Below are positions 43,235-53,099 of a DNA stretch of 64,000 bases, piece by piece (position 1 is the stretch's first letter; the number at the start of each line of letters is the position of its first letter). Origin of the DNA: Gammaproteobacteria bacterium (GTDB lineage: Bacteria > Pseudomonadota > Gammaproteobacteria > Pseudomonadales > Azotimanducaceae); the NCBI GenBank assembly GCA_026706935.1, contig JAPOXV010000019.1:496001-560000 (forward strand). The letters are read 5' to 3'. The position numbers and the translations under genes were made by a program. Under the pieces are notes generated by a model. It ran no database searches, was not told where the DNA came from, and saw nothing but the letters and a program-made list of their open reading frames with translations.

Positions 43235-44296
43235 TTATTTTGGATCCTGCCATTCGAATTCGGCAATCCGATCGCTAGACTGGCTGGCGACAGGATGACG
43301 TATAAGAAAACCGTCCTCGTCGAAATAAATCGAGAGCTGCTCCCATGTCGAAGCCGTACGAAGTTCAAATTCAATGCGATCGTGCACAACGGCGCTCAGT
43401 AAGACGCGATCAATAAATTCCCATTTCGATAGATAGTCGAGTACAGCCTTGTATTGGACGATATCTGTAATACCCGTCACGGCAAGATGAAGCGCCGATG
43501 CCTCACCTGCCGTCACAGCATAGCGTGTTGCAAGGTAATCAGCCGACCGATCGACGATTTCAACCACGGTTGTTTTTAGATCGCCGCTGTCGAAAACCTG
43601 TGTGCGTTGACCGGTTGCGTCATGAATCGACAACCAAACACGATGTTGATTGAAAACGAGCGGGTCGACCCTCACCACAGAGACTACGTCCGCCTGAACT
43701 CGACGCTTCAAAGGTGCAGCCGATGTGACAAAGTTGAAGGCAATCGCACCTTCTCGAAGAATGGTGCGATCGGCGAAGTCCATTAAGGGTTGACTGTATG
43801 CAACGCCACGTCGCAAGGCAGTTGCTCGGATGATGCTCTGCAGCTCACTTCTGTCAGCTTCGTTTAACACTGTTCGGTGTCGACCGTCCACAACGGAAAT
43901 GAGGAACAAAACACGAGGTCGTTGGGAAGACCAAACCGGGAGTTCAGCATCCCGAATCAGAGCTCGTACTGCGTTCTCATCGTAGTTAATGATCAATCGC
44001 ATTCCGACATCTTCATCATCAAGAGCTCGTTCTTGCTCATAACGAAACTGCAGTTGATACGCATCTAAATTGTTAAACGCCTCGTCGATCAAAGGCGAGT
44101 CCGGTAATTTACGAAGCCCTGTTATGCGGATCAATACGATCTCAAGCCCGTCTTGAAGCGCAACCAATCTTTCTTGTTCGGATTGATCGGAAACTGAAAA
44201 CTCAACGTCGTATAGCCAATCAAGATTGGCGGCTTGCATCGCGAAACTGGTGCACGATAAACCCAACCAAGCGAGTCGTCGCAGCCATACGGACAT
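43235..44296 (-). CDS. DUF2066 exported protein
   Basis: From ATG 44296 the protein has 353 residues and a signal peptide (SVWLRRLAWLGLSCTSFAMQAAN). It fits DUF2066 by its place divergent from purM and by the segments QEQ/ERLVALQDGLEIVLIRITG and QLQFRYEQE. The function of the family is not known. The frame is open 35 codons further upstream, but those would be in front of a plain signal peptide. The phosphatidyltransferase gene follows after 88 bases. Confidence 0.8.
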   Translation of the reverse strand: MSVWLRRLAWLGLSCTSFAMQAANLDWLYDVEFSVSDQSEQERLVALQDGLEIVLIRITGLRKLPDSPLIDEAFNNLDAYQLQFRYEQERALDDEDVGMRLIINYDENAVRALIRDAELPVWSSQRPRVLFLISVVDGRHRTVLNEADRSELQSIIRATALRRGVAYSQPLMDFADRTILREGAIAFNFVTSAAPLKRRVQADVVSVVRVDPLVFNQHRVWLSIHDATGQRTQVFDSGDLKTTVVEIVDRSADYLATRYAVTAGEASALHLAVTGITDIVQYKAVLDYLSKWEFIDRVLLSAVVHDRIEFELRTASTWEQLSIYFDEDGFLIRHPVASQSSDRIAEFEWQDPK

Positions 44297-44610
44297 GATT
44301 TCTTTGATCAGCTGAATTGGGAAATGCTCCTTTTTCCTTTCGTCATTGACTCGTGGCGCTTGTCGGCGGCAACGCCTCTTATCGACGCAGATCATCGACA
44401 AGTTTCAGAAAAATTCGCATTCGAGGACAACAAAGCGTATACGACGGAATCTCCTTCACGCCAATTCTCACTTCTTCGTAGTTCATAAAAAACGCATTTC
44501 TGAGATCATCGGCACGACGAATACATCCTTGATGCAATTGTCGCAGTCCTCTCCCCGATAATCCACTATCTAACCGTGTTGCCTCACTACTAAGTCCGCT
44601 CTTTTCTGAT
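44297..44610. other. divergent promoter region of DUF2066 gene and purM
   Basis: The 314 bases separate two divergent genes and should hold both promoters. I see no PurR-like palindrome that I can support and no gene. Confidence 0.4.
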
Positions 44611-45639
44611 ATGGCAGACGCATACAAACGCTCAGGCGTCAACATCGACGCTGGAAACGAGCTCGTTGACCGCATTAAACCTGCGTTAGGCAGTAATCGC
44701 ACATCAGACATGTTGAGCGGTTTAGGCGGTTTTGCGGCGCTGTGTAGGGTGCCGGAGAAATTTACAAGACCCGTGATGGTGTTGGGCACGGATGGGGTCG
44801 GGACCAAACTTGATCTTCTCCTACAACATGATCAGCTAGACACGGTTGGACAGGACTTGGTTGCAATGTGTGCCAATGACGTGCTCGTATATGGTGCCGA
44901 GCCTACGTTGTTCTTGGACTACTACGCAACGGAAAAGCTGGACGTCGATGAAGCAGAAACCGTCATCAAGAGCATTGCTGAGGCATGTGACATCGCAGGA
45001 TGCGCGCTGGTGGGTGGAGAAACTGCAGAGATGCCGGGGTTCTATCCTGATGGTAAATTCGACTTAGCTGGGTTCTGTGTCGGTTGGGTCGAAGAGGATG
45101 AAATCCTGAAACCGGAACGCGTTCAAGCAGGTGACGCCATCATCGGCTTGGCGTCGTCTGGTCCGCATAGCAACGGATTCTCGCTTATTCGCAAGCTCCT
45201 TAGCGAGCTTGAAGTGACACCCAGCCCAAAGATACTGTCCGCACTGCTTGCACCAACGCGTATCTACGCAAAATCGTTGCTCCCGCTCATGCCGCGAATT
45301 CGGGCGATGGCTCACATCACCGGAGGCGGTTTCAAAGACAACCTACCACGTGCGTTCTCCAATACGTTGGAAGCTCACATCGACCCGGGTTGGTTAAAGC
45401 CTTACATATTCAGCTGGCTTCAGGACCAACTATCGATTTCCCGTCTAGAGATGTTGGAGACATTCAACTGCGGTATTGGGATGGTGCTTTTTGTTGACCC
45501 GACCAACAGCGCGACAGTCAGCGATGAGCTGGCTCAAGCCGGTGAAACACCTTACTTAATTGGACAGGTGCACCCGCAGGAGAGTAATGCTCAAGCTGGT
45601 ACTCTCGTCGTGAGTAGAGACCGCTTCGAATTGGTGTGA
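44611..45639 (+). CDS. purM: phosphoribosylformylglycinamidine cyclo-ligase (AIR synthetase)
   Basis: PurM closes the imidazole ring in step five of purine synthesis. At 342 residues it is normal. Blocks seen: KRSGVNIDAGNELVDRIKP at the start, GTDGVGTKLDLLL, the conserved MCANDVLVYGAEPTLFLDYY, GGETAEMPGFY, and the HITGGGFKDNLPR segment. It starts at ATG 44611. purN, which commonly follows purM in gammaproteobacteria, is absent; dcd lies in the opposite direction one base away. Confidence 0.96.
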   Translation: MADAYKRSGVNIDAGNELVDRIKPALGSNRTSDMLSGLGGFAALCRVPEKFTRPVMVLGTDGVGTKLDLLLQHDQLDTVGQDLVAMCANDVLVYGAEPTLFLDYYATEKLDVDEAETVIKSIAEACDIAGCALVGGETAEMPGFYPDGKFDLAGFCVGWVEEDEILKPERVQAGDAIIGLASSGPHSNGFSLIRKLLSELEVTPSPKILSALLAPTRIYAKSLLPLMPRIRAMAHITGGGFKDNLPRAFSNTLEAHIDPGWLKPYIFSWLQDQLSISRLEMLETFNCGIGMVLFVDPTNSATVSDELAQAGETPYLIGQVHPQESNAQAGTLVVSRDRFELV

Positions 45640-45640
45640 A

Positions 45641-46213
45641 CTACGCCTTAGGCAGTGTCACGCCGCGCTGATTCTGGTATTTGCCTTCCCGATCTTTGTA
45701 CGTCGTCTCACATGGCTGATCAGACTGAAAGAACAACAGTTGCGCCACACCTTCACCTGCATAGATCTTCGCTGGCAAGCTCGTTGTATTCGAGAACTCA
45801 AGCGTAACCTGACCTACCCATTCTGGCTCAAGCGGTGTCACATTTACGATGATGCCGCAACGGGCATACGTCGATTTCCCAACACAAAGCACTAACACAT
45901 CCGCCGGGATTCGAAAGGTCTCTACCGTACTCGCTAGTGCGAAGGAATTAGGTGGAATCACACACTCGTCCACGTCCTTGAGATCGTGAAAACCCTTCGG
46001 GTCAAAGTTCTTTGGATCAACGATCGTGGAGTTGATATTTGTGAACACCTTGAAGTCACGATCACAACGGACGTCATAACCGTAGGACGAGGTTCCATAG
46101 CTAATGAGGCGCTCCCCAGCTTCGGTACGTCTAATCTGCCCAGTTTCAAAGGGCGTGATCATGCCGTGATTGACCGCCATCTCACGGATCCAGGTATCGG
46201 GTTTGATGCTCAT
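45641..46213 (-). CDS. dcd: dCTP deaminase
   Basis: Dcd converts dCTP to dUTP for thymidylate synthesis. The 190 residues include the nucleotide-binding [10 protein letters not shown], the catalytic-Glu region [14 protein letters not shown] and a C-terminal [11 protein letters not shown]. Its ATG overlaps the apbC stop, matching the apbC-dcd pairing in many gammaproteobacteria. Confidence 0.95.
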   Translation of the reverse strand: MSIKPDTWIREMAVNHGMITPFETGQIRRTEAGERLISYGTSSYGYDVRCDRDFKVFTNINSTIVDPKNFDPKGFHDLKDVDECVIPPNSFALASTVETFRIPADVLVLCVGKSTYARCGIIVNVTPLEPEWVGQVTLEFSNTTSLPAKIYAGEGVAQLLFFQSDQPCETTYKDREGKYQNQRGVTLPKA

Positions 46214-47250
46214 TCGTTATCAATCGCGATAGTAGGTGCCTCGGCCTGTTGACCTGCTGTCTCCCACAACGACGCCGCCGTTAGACGCGCTGCTCGACGG
46301 AAAAGTTCGGCAATCTCACTGTCTGGATCGGATACGACGGGTGGGTGTCCGTCGTCTGTGTTCGAACGGATCATAGGATGCAGTGGAAACTCACCCAGCA
46401 AACGCGTTGTATAGTCCTTAGCAACTGTCTTTCCACCGGCGTTATCGAAGATTTCATGACGCTTCCCACACTCATCGCACGCGAAGTAGCTCATGTTCTC
46501 GACGATGCCCAAGATGGGGATATTGACCTTCTGGAACATCTCGATCCCCTTGATCGCATCTGCGAGCGCGATATTTTGTGGCGTGGTAACGATCACGGCG
46601 CCGCTTACGGCAACTTGCTGCGAAAGTGTCAGTTGTATATCTCCCGTTCCAGGCGGCATATCGACGATCAGGTAATCCACATCTGACCAGAGCGTCTGCC
46701 GGAGTAACTGTTGCAGAGCGCCCGATGCCATCGGTCCGCGCCAGACCATCGGGGTGCGATCGTTCACGAGCATACTCATCGAGATAGTCTCAATGCCGTG
46801 AGCTCGAATGGGTACAAAGAACTTGCCGTCCCGTACCTCTGGTCGTCTATTTGGTGGTACACCGAGCATCAATCCTAGGCTTGGACCATAAATATCCGCA
46901 TCCAAAATACCGACCTTCGCTCCAATGTCAGCGAGCGCGAGCGCTATGTTGACCGCAGTCGTCGACTTGCCGACGCCGCCTTTGCCCGATGCAACGGCGA
47001 TAACGTTGTTCGCACCAGCAAGCGCATTGCGCTGAGGTGGTTTGAACAGAAGGTCCAGCACGACGTCCGACTCACCAAGCCACGCCGCTGCTCGTTTGCG
47101 GTAGTCGTCCTGTAGACCCTCAATTGGATAACCGAGCGCGATGTCAGCGTGCCAAACTCGGTCTAGCTTAGCCGCGTGACGAACGGCGCCTAGCTCTCCC
47201 CATTCAACGTCAAGGATGGGATCAGGAAACTCTTCTAGTGGGCGCGCCAA
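46210..47250 (-). CDS. apbC: iron-sulfur cluster carrier protein ApbC (Mrp/NBP35 family)
   Basis: ApbC is a P-loop ATPase that holds and passes on Fe-S clusters. The Walker A is the deviant [13 protein letters not shown] (about 85-97), followed by [27 protein letters not shown] and the cluster-binding [11 protein letters not shown]. It starts at TTG 47250, 95 bases from the divergent metG. The short N-terminal domain (about 80 residues) is complete enough for an Mrp-type protein. Confidence 0.92.
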   Translation of the reverse strand: MARPLEEFPDPILDVEWGELGAVRHAAKLDRVWHADIALGYPIEGLQDDYRKRAAAWLGESDVVLDLLFKPPQRNALAGANNVIAVASGKGGVGKSTTAVNIALALADIGAKVGILDADIYGPSLGLMLGVPPNRRPEVRDGKFFVPIRAHGIETISMSMLVNDRTPMVWRGPMASGALQQLLRQTLWSDVDYLIVDMPPGTGDIQLTLSQQVAVSGAVIVTTPQNIALADAIKGIEMFQKVNIPILGIVENMSYFACDECGKRHEIFDNAGGKTVAKDYTTRLLGEFPLHPMIRSNTDDGHPPVVSDPDSEIAELFRRAARLTAASLWETAGQQAEAPTIAIDNE

Positions 47251-47345
47251 GGAAATATGTCGCTCTCAGACGATTTTCTATTGTATAGTTGCTTTTCTCT
47301 GGCGCCTGCCAGACGTAGTCCTACATTTCAAAACCCGGTTTATCC

Positions 47346-49346
47346 ATGCGACGAATCCTCGTCACAAGTGCATTACCGTACGCAAACGGTTCGGTTCACT
47401 TGGGTCATCTACTCGAACACATCCAAACTGATATTTGGGTGCGTTTCCAACGTATGCGTGGCCACCAATGTATCTACGTCTGCGCCGACGACACGCACGG
47501 TACCGCAACGATGCTGCTCGCTGAACAGGAAGGCGTCAGCGAAGAAGAACTCATCGAGCGTCTTCACGCAGAGCATGTTGAAGACTTCAAACGATTTCAT
47601 ATCAGTCACGACAACTACTACAGCACGCATTCCGACGAAAATCAGCATTACTCGAACTTAATCTACACACGTCTACGGGATCGCGGTTACATCTACACTG
47701 ACAACGTAGAACAGTTGTTTGATCCTGAACGAAAAATGTTCTTGGCTGATCGCAACGTACGTGGCGAGTGCCCTCGATGCGGGGCGCCGGATCAACCCGG
47801 TGACAACTGCGATAGTTGCGGTGCTACTTACGACGCGCGTGAACTGAAGAATCCTGTATCCGCACTCTCTGACTCAACGCCGATTCTTCGCAACTCGGAG
47901 CACTACTTCGTTGACTTACCGAAATTCACCGAGTTTCTCCGACAGTACATTCACAGTGGATCACAACAAACGGAAATCGCCAACAAGCTAACCGAGTGGA
48001 TCGACGGCGGACTTCGAGGCTGGGACATCAGTCGTGATGCACCGTACTTCGGGTTTCCAATTCCCGACACGGTAGACAAGTACTTCTATGTCTGGATGGA
48101 CGCACCCATCGGTTACCTCGCGAGTTTTAAAAACTGGTGTACGAAAAATGACGTCGATTTCGACGATTTTTGGCGTCCCGACAGCGATTGTGAAGTCCAT
48201 CACTTTATCGGTAAGGACATCATCAATTTCCATTGCTTGTTTTGGCCGTCGGTTCTCCATCACTCAGAATTTCGTACCCCGCTAAGGGTGCATGTCCATG
48301 GGATGCTCACCATGGATGGTGTCGCGATGTCAAAGTCTCGCGGCACGTTCGTACTCGCGCGAACATATTTGGACTTTTTCGATCCTGACTATCTGCGGTA
48401 CTACCTCGGTGCTCGCCTGACTTCTAATTCGAGCGATATCGATTTTGGTAGCGAAGACTTCGTAACCCGTGTGAACGGTGATTTGGTCGGAAAACTCGTG
48501 AATATTGCTGCACGCAGTGAAGGATTTCTCGCAAAGAACTTTGACAATCAGCTGTCGAGCGAACTCCCAGAGCCAGAGTTATGGCAGGAGTTCGTAGACG
48601 AAGCAGAATCCATTGCCACTTGGTATGAGGAAGGCGATACGCGTCGCGTCGTGCGCCGCGTTATGGAGCTCGCCGATCGATGCAATCAGTACTTAGCGAA
48701 CAAGGCACCTTGGCAACTCATCAAAGACGCGGATCGTAGAGATGAGGTCCAAAGCATCTGCTCGATGGGAATAAACCTCTACCGGACGCTCATCGGTTTC
48801 CTTAAACCCATCGTACCCGGTCTGACGGAACGCTCCGAAGAATTCCTTAGCGCAGGTCCGCTGACGTGGGAGAATCAGACGCAGCCGCTTCTATCGCATC
48901 GCCTAGGCAAGTTCGGCCGGCTGCTGAATCGCATCGACCTCAAAACCTTCAATAAGATGATTGAGGCGGGCGCAGAAAAGCCGTCAACGGAGGATACTGC
49001 TGAACCGGCGAGTGAGTCAAAGGACATACAGATCGACGATTTCTTAAAGGTCGACCTTCGTGTTGCTCGCATCGTTCAAGCCGAAGTCGTCGATGGTGCT
49101 GATAAGTTGCTGCGCCTCAGACTCGACGTAGGTGACCATGAGCGAACGGTCTTATCAGGCATTCGCTCTGCATACAAGCCCGACGAACTCATCGGACGAA
49201 GTACGGTGGTGGTCGCTAACCTACAACCGCGAAAAATGAAATTTGGTGTGAGCGAAGGCATGGTTCTGGCAGCCGGTCCGGGCGGTTCGGATATCTTTTT
49301 GCTAACACCTGATGACGGCGCAGAACCGGGAATGCGCGTCACCTAA
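47346..49346 (+). CDS. metG: methionyl-tRNA synthetase
   Basis: MetG charges tRNA-Met. The HIGH-type motif reads [13 protein letters not shown], the zinc knuckle has four cysteines ([18 protein letters not shown]), and the KMSKS loop is VAMSKSRGT. The C-terminal domain (about 560-666, [16 protein letters not shown]) is the tRNA-binding EMAP-II fold that makes the enzyme a dimer. The 666 residues fit the long bacterial type. rnfA follows after nine bases, as in related genomes. Confidence 0.97.
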   Translation: MRRILVTSALPYANGSVHLGHLLEHIQTDIWVRFQRMRGHQCIYVCADDTHGTATMLLAEQEGVSEEELIERLHAEHVEDFKRFHISHDNYYSTHSDENQHYSNLIYTRLRDRGYIYTDNVEQLFDPERKMFLADRNVRGECPRCGAPDQPGDNCDSCGATYDARELKNPVSALSDSTPILRNSEHYFVDLPKFTEFLRQYIHSGSQQTEIANKLTEWIDGGLRGWDISRDAPYFGFPIPDTVDKYFYVWMDAPIGYLASFKNWCTKNDVDFDDFWRPDSDCEVHHFIGKDIINFHCLFWPSVLHHSEFRTPLRVHVHGMLTMDGVAMSKSRGTFVLARTYLDFFDPDYLRYYLGARLTSNSSDIDFGSEDFVTRVNGDLVGKLVNIAARSEGFLAKNFDNQLSSELPEPELWQEFVDEAESIATWYEEGDTRRVVRRVMELADRCNQYLANKAPWQLIKDADRRDEVQSICSMGINLYRTLIGFLKPIVPGLTERSEEFLSAGPLTWENQTQPLLSHRLGKFGRLLNRIDLKTFNKMIEAGAEKPSTEDTAEPASESKDIQIDDFLKVDLRVARIVQAEVVDGADKLLRLRLDVGDHERTVLSGIRSAYKPDELIGRSTVVVANLQPRKMKFGVSEGMVLAAGPGGSDIFLLTPDDGAEPGMRVT

Positions 49347-49355
49347 ACCAAGGAA

Positions 49356-49925
49356 ATGACTGACTTACTCGCGTTGTTCATCGGGATAGCGCTGGTAAAC
49401 AACTTCGTCCTAGTGCAGTTTCTTGGGCTGTGTCCCTATGTCGGCACGTCCCAAAGATTAGAAACCGCGATCCCCATGACCTTGGCAACAGCTTTCGTCA
49501 TGGTTCTAACCACACTTTTGACCCATACGTTGTACAACTTCTTACTTGTACCGTTGGGTCTCGAATACTTACGCATCATCGCGTTCATCTTCGCGATTGC
49601 GTCGGTCGTTCAGATGACTGAAATCTACATTCGTCAGATCAGTCCTGTGCTGCATCAACTCTTGGGAATCTACCTTCCTCTGATCACCAGCAATTGCGCG
49701 ATTCTCGGACTGGCACTTACCATCGCCGAACTTCCATTGCACGAAGCATTGGTCTATGCGACCGGCGGCGCGATTGGGTTCGGTATCGTTCTGGTTGCGT
49801 TTGCCAGCCTTCGAGAGCGATTGCAATCCGAAGCGATTCCGCGCGCGTTCCGCGGTACCCCTGTAGCGTTGCTTGCCGCCGGGTTTATGGCACTCGCATT
49901 CGCTGGATTTCGGGGAATGGGTTAG
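49356..49925 (+). CDS. rnfA: Rnf electron transport complex subunit A
   Basis: RnfA is one of the membrane subunits of the Rnf complex, which couples electron flow between NADH and ferredoxin to ion movement; in relatives with SoxR it is named RsxA. The 189 residues hold six helices, with the conserved LVNNFVLVQFLGLCPYVG start and TSNCAILG. It overlaps rnfB by one base (TAGTG). Confidence 0.96.
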   Translation: MTDLLALFIGIALVNNFVLVQFLGLCPYVGTSQRLETAIPMTLATAFVMVLTTLLTHTLYNFLLVPLGLEYLRIIAFIFAIASVVQMTEIYIRQISPVLHQLLGIYLPLITSNCAILGLALTIAELPLHEALVYATGGAIGFGIVLVAFASLRERLQSEAIPRAFRGTPVALLAAGFMALAFAGFRGMG

Positions 49926-50443
49926 TGTCCGTCGTTCTCCACGAAGTACTTCGTGTTGGATTGACCCTCGCATTGCTTGGCGTTGTCTTTGGAGGCGGGA
50001 TTCTGCTGTTAGCAAGTTGGGCAGCTTCGAAACGACCCGTCAATCGACTTGCCGATCGCATAAACGAACTACTACCGCAGATTCAATGTGCCAAGTGCGG
50101 CTATCCCGGGTGTCTCCCTTATGCGGAGGCCGTCGTCGATGGAGAACGCACAGATCTTTGTCCGCCGGGAGGACGCGAAACCGCGGTCGCGCTCGCGGAA
50201 CTCCTCGGTCGACCGATCGTCGAACCAGCGGAGATGATGGCTACTGACACCGTCGCCTACATCAATGAGTCTAGATGCGTGGGATGTGCCCTCTGTATCA
50301 GCGAATGCCCAGTAGACGCGATCGTTGGAGCTGAACGATTCGCGCATACCGTCATCATCGATCAGTGTACAGGCTGTGAGTTGTGTGTGCCCGTCTGTCC
50401 GGTTGACTGCATCGACCTGAATCCCAAAGTCGCTCATGCTTGA
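49925..50443 (+). CDS. rnfB: Rnf electron transport complex subunit B
   Basis: RnfB is an iron-sulfur subunit. I place the start at GTG 49925 (172 residues), giving one N-terminal membrane helix (VGLTLALLGVVFGGGILLL), the CAKCGYPGC cluster region with its later Cys, and two 4Fe-4S ferredoxin motifs (CVGCALCISECP and CTGCELCVPVCP). It overlaps rnfC by eight bases. Confidence 0.95.
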   Translation: MSVVLHEVLRVGLTLALLGVVFGGGILLLASWAASKRPVNRLADRINELLPQIQCAKCGYPGCLPYAEAVVDGERTDLCPPGGRETAVALAELLGRPIVEPAEMMATDTVAYINESRCVGCALCISECPVDAIVGAERFAHTVIIDQCTGCELCVPVCPVDCIDLNPKVAHA

Positions 50444-51491
50444 ACGGTCGTCACGAACTAAACCGGAATTCGAACCTATCGATTGGTCTAAGTCGACCTC
50501 CTCGACGATCCTGGCACGCGTCAAGGAAGCCGGTATCGTCGGTATGGGTGGTGCAGGCTATCCAGCAGCAGCGAAGTTAGCCTCCGGACTGCATTACGGA
50601 ACGCAGTACGTGATCGCAAATGGCGTCGAATGTGAACCCGGCGTTAATGCGGACCGCGCACTCATGCGCCGATCCCTCGGTGACATTCTTGAGGGCTTAC
50701 GCATCGTCGGGCGATGTCTTGATTGTGATCAACTGACGCTCGCAGTTTCAGATAACGCAACGTATCGATCATTTCACGAGAGCGACATCAACGATGTGTC
50801 GTGCGAAATCGTCAGCGACAACCCCGCAAACGGCGAAGAACGCGTGCTGATTAGAACGCTGTTCGATCACTCGATTCCAATATCTGAATACCCCTCGCAG
50901 CACGGATTTGTCGTGCTCAATGTTGCAACGCTATTCGCGGTTTGCGAGGCGGTGCGTGATGGATACCGCCCCGCCGATCGAGTTGTAACGGTATTCGATG
51001 AAGAGCGCTGGGTCGATTTAGATACACCAATTCGTGAATTGCAGGACGTGCCTGCGCCAGTACGACTCGGGAGCATTGCAACCGGTACGACGGCTTCGGC
51101 GGATTCCGCTATCACGCTCACGACCAATGCTGTCGCGCTCGACCGTCGCGAGCTGACGCGAGCATGCATCCACTGCGGATGGTGTGACGACGTTTGTCCC
51201 CGATCACTACCGGTCGAAACCATGTTGCGAGCACAACAATCCCATCGCCGTGGAATCGATTTAGCTACAGACTATGACGCCTGTTTTGAGTGTGGCGCGT
51301 GTGTAGTTGCGTGTCCAAGTGCAATCCCTCTACTAGACTGGATTCGACAAGGGAAAGTGGAAGCTAGCGCAGAGCGTCTTAAGGAACAAGCGAACAAGCG
51401 CTTTGAGCGACGTAACGATCGGATTTCCGAACGTTTTTCCGAAGAATCGTCCGCCCGCGAAGCGCGCATTCAATCGCATCGCGAATGGTGA
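50436..51491 (+). CDS. rnfC: Rnf electron transport complex subunit C, shortened
   Basis: RnfC is the peripheral NADH-facing subunit with FMN and two 4Fe-4S clusters. Clear parts are GMGGAGYPAAAKL, the IANGVECEPGV segment, and cluster motifs CIHCGWCDDVCP and CFECGACVVACP. At 351 residues it is much shorter than E. coli RsxC (about 740) and also lacks the N-terminal barrel-sandwich domain (the GGIHPPE region) that precedes GLGGAGFP in usual forms: here only about 25 residues do. ATG 50436 lies in the rnfB end, so the missing part is not hidden upstream. The nucleotide-binding middle is also trimmed. It may still function with a reduced domain set. Confidence 0.88.
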   Translation: MLERSSRTKPEFEPIDWSKSTSSTILARVKEAGIVGMGGAGYPAAAKLASGLHYGTQYVIANGVECEPGVNADRALMRRSLGDILEGLRIVGRCLDCDQLTLAVSDNATYRSFHESDINDVSCEIVSDNPANGEERVLIRTLFDHSIPISEYPSQHGFVVLNVATLFAVCEAVRDGYRPADRVVTVFDEERWVDLDTPIRELQDVPAPVRLGSIATGTTASADSAITLTTNAVALDRRELTRACIHCGWCDDVCPRSLPVETMLRAQQSHRRGIDLATDYDACFECGACVVACPSAIPLLDWIRQGKVEASAERLKEQANKRFERRNDRISERFSEESSAREARIQSHREW

Positions 51492-52378
51492 TTGACCGGA
51501 GTCGACAAACCACTACGAGCGTCATGGTTCACGTCATGGTCGCTCTGCTACCGGGAATGGTCGTTCAGGTATTGCTGGGCGATTGGCGAACCTTGGTTGT
51601 CATCGGCGTTTCGACAATCGGGGCACTCCTCACGGAGATCGTTTGCACACGCTCGACACGCGATTTATCCGACGGTAGTGCTGCAGTCACAGGATTGTTA
51701 ATCGGTCTATGCCTACCAGCAACGACTCCGTGGTTCGTTTGTTTGGTCGCATCGATCATCGCCGTGGCCATCGCGAAACACGCGTTCGGTGGACTCGGCA
51801 ACAACGTCTTCAATCCAGCGATGGCAGGCTACGCTGCGGCTCTCCTTGCCTATCCTGCACTTGTTGTCGAATTCGATACCGTCAGTGGTGCGACTGCGCT
51901 TGAGCAGCTCGCGCACCGTGGATCTACGACGATCGACGAAATAACGGGTTCATCCGCGTTTGGCGCTTTCGGCGCCGCCACGCATGAATGGATCAACCTC
52001 GCCTTCTTCGTCGGTGGTCTGTATCTCATTGTCGTACGAGTGATTTCACCGCTTCTACCGTTCTGCGTTATCGCTGGCATAGGTGTGACTGCATTCATAC
52101 TCGACGATGGCGGGAGTTCAAGTAGCCATGGATCGCCGCTGTTCAACTGGTTCGCGGGTGGCACGATGTTGACGGCGTTCTTCGTTGCGACCGACCCTGT
52201 AACGTCGCCTTCGAATCGTGCAGGTATCGTGATTTACGCGCTTGGTATTGGCGCCCTCGCGATGCTCATTCGAAAATACTCGAGCTGGCCCGACGGTTTC
52301 GCTTTCTCGGTATTGTTAGCGAATTGCTTCGTGCCGCTCCTCGAACGGATCGGACGAGCTCGCGTCTCCGCAGCATGA
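51485..52378 (+). CDS. rnfD: Rnf electron transport complex subunit D
   Basis: RnfD is a membrane subunit carrying covalently bound FMN. The 297 residues span about nine helices. The FMN-threonine site appears as VSGATALEQ (about 134-142), and the helix GGLGNNVFNPAMAGYA is strongly conserved. It starts at ATG 51485 within the end of rnfC and overlaps rnfG by ATGA. Confidence 0.94.
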   Translation: MVIDRSRQTTTSVMVHVMVALLPGMVVQVLLGDWRTLVVIGVSTIGALLTEIVCTRSTRDLSDGSAAVTGLLIGLCLPATTPWFVCLVASIIAVAIAKHAFGGLGNNVFNPAMAGYAAALLAYPALVVEFDTVSGATALEQLAHRGSTTIDEITGSSAFGAFGAATHEWINLAFFVGGLYLIVVRVISPLLPFCVIAGIGVTAFILDDGGSSSSHGSPLFNWFAGGTMLTAFFVATDPVTSPSNRAGIVIYALGIGALAMLIRKYSSWPDGFAFSVLLANCFVPLLERIGRARVSAA

Positions 52379-52878
52379 AATCGCTGTTACCGATCCTTGT
52401 ACTCACAGTGGTGGCCGCCATACTAGGTAGCCTTTTAGCGACTACCGCACACTATACAACGCCAAAGATCGAGGAAAACCGAATCAGAGCTGAAGAGACA
52501 GAACTGAAAGAGCTATGGGTTCTTCTCAACGCACGAATTGTGGAACTAGACCTCTCTCAGCGTCAACTCGAAAGTTGCAGCTATCAAATCGAGCTTGCGA
52601 AAGTTACTACGCGTGGCTACGGTGGCGACATGACAATCGCGATGGCGTATCTAGGATCGTCGCTTGTGGGCGTTCGGGTTATCTCTCATCGAGAAACGCC
52701 GGGATTTGCCGAAGCGCTGAATCCATCAGACTGGATCAGTACATTCGGAGAGCGCCCAACTGCCGCTATTGATGTGGTAAGTCGAGCGACAATCACAACA
52801 CGAACGGTCCTTGACACCGTAAGACGGCGCGAAGCACAACAAATCGACTTGATCGAGGCTTGTTTGTCTGACACGTAG
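52375..52878 (+). CDS. rnfG: Rnf electron transport complex subunit G
   Basis: RnfG binds FMN covalently on the periplasmic side. ATG 52375 gives 167 residues: one N-terminal helix (LLPILVLTVVAAILGSLLATT), then a soluble domain. The flavinylation motif, normally D-x-x-S-G-A-T, reads DVVSRATIT with Arg in place of Gly; the acceptor Thr is kept. The conserved GETPGFAE-like HRETPGFAEAL is present. It is the last gene of the block before the inserted catabolic genes; rnfE lies 4.3 kb away. Confidence 0.88.
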   Translation: MKSLLPILVLTVVAAILGSLLATTAHYTTPKIEENRIRAEETELKELWVLLNARIVELDLSQRQLESCSYQIELAKVTTRGYGGDMTIAMAYLGSSLVGVRVISHRETPGFAEALNPSDWISTFGERPTAAIDVVSRATITTRTVLDTVRRREAQQIDLIEACLSDT

Positions 52879-52970
52879 TTCGCAATGCAAGAGTCGAGTC
52901 GTCAACCAGTGCGCCATGCTGAACGACCGCACTCTGATTGAACAATTGCGCGACGGAATTTGGGATCGCT

Positions 52971-52991
52971 GATTCGATGTAAGGTCGAATC
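52971..52991. promoter_or_regulatory. inverted repeat upstream of the Rieske oxygenase gene
   Basis: GATTCGA and TCGAATC are perfect seven-base arms around TGTAAGG, in the 221-base gap after rnfG. It may be a regulator site for the inserted gene block or part of an rnfG terminator; there is no T-run. Confidence 0.4.
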
Positions 52992-53099
52992 GCAGGGGAT
53001 GCGCCCTACAGTTCGCTAACGATTGATTGAACGAGGTTCCTACCAGCTTAAACTAGATCATAGAGTGTCACTTCAACCGATCAATCATTAGGGAACCAA

